NCBI GenBank assembly: GCA_963575745.1
Contig: CAUYUJ010019884.1
Span: 45,001 to 109,000, forward strand
Reading direction: 5' to 3'
DNA: 64,000 nucleotides
Source of the DNA: Prorocentrum cordatum
Taxonomy: Eukaryota; Sar; Dinophyceae; Prorocentrales; Prorocentraceae
In this document: piece after piece, positions 61,159-64,000 of the stretch
Layout of the letters: each line of letters begins with the position of its first letter
Numbering within the stretch: the stretch's first letter is position 1
The notes under the pieces: model-generated
The model's input: the letters and a program-made list of their open reading frames with translations, nothing else
The model's database searches: none
What the model was told of the DNA's origin: nothing
Program-made: the position numbers and the translations under genes

Positions 61159-61594
61159 GCGCGCCGCCAAGGCCGCACAGGTCGAGCAGCTGTCCAAGGA
61201 GCTCGCCGACGCTCAGCAGCAGCTCAACAGGCTCGAGGCAGAGACGACCAGCCTCAGCGCGGAGGTCGCCCACGCCCAGTCAGCAGTGGCGGCCGTGGCC
61301 GCTGAGCGGGCCCCTGCGATGGCTAACGTCTCGGTCGCCATCCAGCAGCTTCAGGCTGTCCTCCTGTCGGCGCGCGCAGGCACGTCGAACATGGACGGTG
61401 CCCAGCTCCTCACCACCATCGAGCAGCAGGTCCCCAACACCGGCTCCTTGGCGACAGGAGTTTCGCCACCGCGGGCATCAGCTGCGCCACCTCTGCAGTC
61501 AGCCGCTTTTCGCCCTCCAGCTCAGCCAGCAGGACATGACGATCAGATGCCCGTCGAACGTGCAGCATGGGAGAACGCGGGCGACGACAGCTAG
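61125..61594 (+). pseudogene. ORF1 coiled-coil part of LINE C
   Basis: The frame continuing ORF1 reads VEQLSKELADAQQQLNRLEA and ETTSLSAEVAHAQSAVAAVA, a clear heptad coiled coil. A Ser/Pro/Ala-rich tail with MANVSVAIQQLQAVLLSARA and a stop at 61592-61594 follow. With the zinc finger it makes an RNA-binding, self-associating ORF1 protein like that of other LINEs. The endonuclease frame begins just before this stop. Confidence 0.6.
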
Positions 61595-61599
61595 GAGGG

Positions 61600-62915
61600 C
61601 CCCACGAGGCTCCAAGCGCAAAGATATTGCAGCTGCTACCTTCAACGGTTCTTGTTGGGATACCTGCAGGACCTTTTTGGCGGAGGGTACGACAGGGGTC
61701 AATATTGTGTGCGCCCAGGAGTTGCGACTTGATGGGGGGCGTCTGGCGCAGGCACAGTCTTGGGCTCGACGCAACGGCTGGCAGGCCTTCGTCACGCCCT
61801 GCCGCAGATTACCTACAGGCTTGCCCAGTGCAGGCACAGGGGTCTTTGTGCGTTCCCACTTACCAGCCACCGTCGTCGAGGGACCCGATGGCAAAGCTAC
61901 CCATGACATCACACCAGCCTGGGCAGTGGTCATACACGTTGATGTGGGACTTACTGGAGGGCTGCTGGTGGGATCTGTATACATGGAGTGCGCGCACACG
62001 ACCAACTACCTTCCAGCCAACTACGACCGCTACTTGAACTTGTCTCGGTTTCTCAGATACATGAACAAGCCCTTCATCATCGCAGGCGACTGGAACATCA
62101 GCCCCCAGGACAACCTGCAGATGGGGCTGTCCGAAATGCTACCTGCCGCTCTCCTATACACCAAGGAGGAGGGCACCTGTCGCACACCGAAGGGCGAATA
62201 CAATAACATCGACTACTTCATCACGTCCCCTGGCCTTGAGACGGCATGCCGATCGCCGACCACGATGTTGACGTGGCCAGCTCGACCTCACAAGCCCGTC
62301 ATCACCTACATCAAGGCCAGGCCGAAGACCATGCAGATCCTCAGCATCAGAGCTCCCAGGGCGCTGCCCAAAGGGCCTCCTGCCACGGAGGGCTGCCATC
62401 CCCTATTACATGGTCCGATCCCCACACCAGACTACCTGGACATTGTGGACAGGGACGCGCAGCGAGGCCCACCCGCTTCCAAGGAGGAAGCGATCGGCCG
62501 CATGGATGCCCTGCACGGCCAGTTCATTTCTCACGTCGAGAGCGAGCTCATCGGCATCTACCAGGTTGACGATCCTGATTCTTACCGTGGCCGTGCAGAT
62601 GGGGCCAAGTATACCTGGCGCCCGATTGGAGGTCCCAAGACTGGTCCTCATCCTGCTGGAGGCAGCGAGGCTCGATATCTTCGCGCAGCGGGCCAGGCGG
62701 TGCTAGATCTCGTTGCCGACTTTCTCTTCGACTTTGGCGTCACCTCGCTGCAGCAACTGGCGAGTGCACACCCCAGCCCAAATACTACGACGCACACGAG
62801 CCCAGATGACGGTCTACGCCCAGACCCTCAGCCTTCACCTGCTCCCACAGGTGGATCTGGGGAGCTGGAGGCGCCTCGCCGCCCCTGGAGATATGGGACG
62901 ACCCCCTCCTCCTGA
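61600..62915 (+). CDS. EEP endonuclease and linker of LINE C ORF2
   Basis: The frame (open from before 61100 to 62915) carries an intact-looking endonuclease/exonuclease/phosphatase domain: DIAAATFNGSCWDT; IVCAQELRL with catalytic Glu at 61719-61721; SAGTGVFVRS; IIAGDWNISPQDN (GDxN motif, about 62080-62115); YNNIDYFITS; and the final PHKPVITYI His. It would nick target DNA to prime reverse transcription. After about 62370 a linker follows (DYLDIVDRDAQRGPP, EEAIGRMDALHGQFISHVES, YTWRPIGGPKTG). Sense then shifts to another frame near 62890. There is no obvious ATG at the domain start, so it may be translated from within or by frameshift after ORF1. Confidence 0.72.
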
Positions 62916-64000
62916 CGACGTGGATCATGATGGCCCAGAGGAGGAGTTCAGGGAGGCGGTCGCAGCTGGTGCTACCCGATGGATGCCTGACCTGTCGGAC
63001 GCTGAATCGGGAGGGCGTGCATGGCGAGGATGGTGCGTCCCCTACGTGATGGAGTGCTTGAGGCTACCTCAACACGTTGCATGGGTAGCAGCAGTCCTCG
63101 CGGATGGCAAGTTTAACTCTCTTCGCGAGCTCGCAGATGACATCTGCAACGACGCCTGGGGCCGTTCCTCTGAGAACCGCGCTGCCATCATATCCTACCT
63201 GGACTGACTGGCCATACATGACATACCACTTGGGAGACGCGCCATCAGTCAGCATTGGGAGGAGCATGAGGCGATCAGGAACGACATGAGGAGGATCCTG
63301 GGCGACAGGCCGATGCCAGACCTCCTCCGCTACTACGACGACCAGCAGAGCACCTACGAGGGGGAGTCTCTCTCTCATAGGATACAGGCATCGCCATCCT
63401 CTGGTGACGCCGCCCCCTTTGCCAGGAGAGTGCGCCAGAAGGTCTCCCAGGATCCCAGGCCGTCTCAACCTTCTGGCACTGGCCTGGTCTCGATGCCACC
63501 AAATGGTCTAACAGGGGGTGGTGAATTCTCGGCGTCCAGAGGCTCTCAGGAGCAGTTCGGAGGACAGAAAGATCTGGCGAAGAATGCGTGCAATATATCG
63601 GCCCGTCCTGTGCCACCACCTCGACGCCGACCACGCTGGACTCATCTCGCCAGACTGCTTCGCCCAGGACATAGGCAGGACGCCCACACGGCCGAGGGCA
63701 AGCAATACTTCGACAGCGCCTGGGACATCATCCACCTTGCCTGCAAGCAGACTCCCCTGCAGTGCCTCTTGTGCCTCCAGGCCGCCGCCAATATCACCAT
63801 GGCGCGCGTTGACCAGCTCGACAGGCAAGAAGGCTGGCATCGAGTTCGCAAGTTCAAGTCTTGGGCACGAGATGCGATGGTCACGGGCCCCGCACAAGTT
63901 TACTCGATCACGAGGGCTCACGCGCAGATCAAGCAGGGGAAGACCACGACGTCGCACCCGCAGGCGATCGCAGACAGCCAGATGGACAGTTGGAGGAAGA
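62850..64000 (+). pseudogene. ORF2 linker continuation of LINE C, one in-frame TGA, runs off window
   Basis: This frame reads DDVDHDGPEEEFREAVAAGA, WRGWCVPYVMECLRLPQHVA and AAIISYLD up to TGA 63205-63207. It continues in the same frame without another stop to 64000: RRAISQHWEEHEAIRNDMRR, PDLLRYYDDQQSTYEGES, then AWDIIHLACKQTPLQCLLCL, and finally SQMDSWRK at the edge. Charged, helix-prone segments like this link EEP to RT in elements A and C. The single TGA makes this copy defective unless it is read through. Confidence 0.55.

Larger units (their letters stand above)
60480..64000 (+). mobile_element. LINE-like non-LTR retroelement C, cut by the window end
   Basis: Same family as element B. 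ORF1 has a RanBP2-like finger (about 60748-60830) and coiled coil (about 61140-61594). An EEP endonuclease (about 61600-62370) is followed by a long charged linker (to 64000). The RT should lie beyond the right edge. It is the best preserved of the three elements: only about two frame changes (near 61125 and 62890) and one in-frame TGA (63205-63207) were seen. Confidence 0.8.

Overview
The window looks like nuclear DNA of a dinoflagellate. The main evidence is at 30633-30654: a 22-nt match, one base off, to the dinoflagellate trans-spliced leader, sitting 24 nt upstream of the start codon of a retroelement ORF. Supporting signs are GC-rich sequence crowded with trinucleotide repeats, at least two non-LTR retrotransposons with apurinic-endonuclease-like (EEP) domains, and an intron bounded by terminal inverted repeats, as in dinoflagellate introner elements. 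The genus cannot be fixed from sequence alone. There is one 100-N assembly gap (40232-40331).

Layout. 1-1085 is a CCT polypyrimidine tract, followed by a dispersed repeat (here 'R1') at 1086-1680. 1848-6193 is a decayed LINE-like element (A): EEP endonuclease, linker, reverse transcriptase, zinc-finger tail, then an overlapping intact ORF of unknown function. 7069-14300 is almost all repeats: GGA tracts, CCTCTTGGG-type repeats (here 'R2'), 120-140 bp and ~80 bp minisatellites, and a foldback element. 14930-15298 is a terminal-inverted-repeat (TIR) element with a second foldback element inserted in it. 15440-25900 is long GGA and CAT tracts separated by R1, R2 and short-period repeats. 26841-27725 is an Ala-rich ORF. 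27975-30632 alternates R1 units and CCT tracts. 30633-33930 is LINE-like element B, with spliced-leader relic, ORF1, EEP start, zinc knuckle and RNase H remnants, and its RT deleted. 34430-35013 is a tyrosine-recombinase C-terminal remnant.

42145-43476 is the only recognisable host-type gene: a two-exon glycerophosphodiester phosphodiesterase (GDPD) family gene whose single intron is a TIR element. 44144-57200 is a large composite repeat field: a 90-bp minisatellite, R2 tracts with embedded conserved modules, and six palindromes built on GCGAAGC, most followed by TA/TATG microsatellite. 55961-56287 is (GGT)n. 58240-60474 is GGA then CCT/CAT tracts. 60480-64000 is the third LINE-like element (C), same family as B, with zinc-finger and coiled-coil ORF1, an intact-looking EEP domain, and a linker that runs off the window before the RT.

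The biology visible here is mostly genome-shaping: retroelement mRNAs that appear to have been trans-spliced and re-inserted, TIR elements that carry their own splice-like ends and make an intron in GDPD, and polypurine/polypyrimidine tracts that sit at the borders of repeat units. Most long open frames are translations of these repeats and are not reported as genes.
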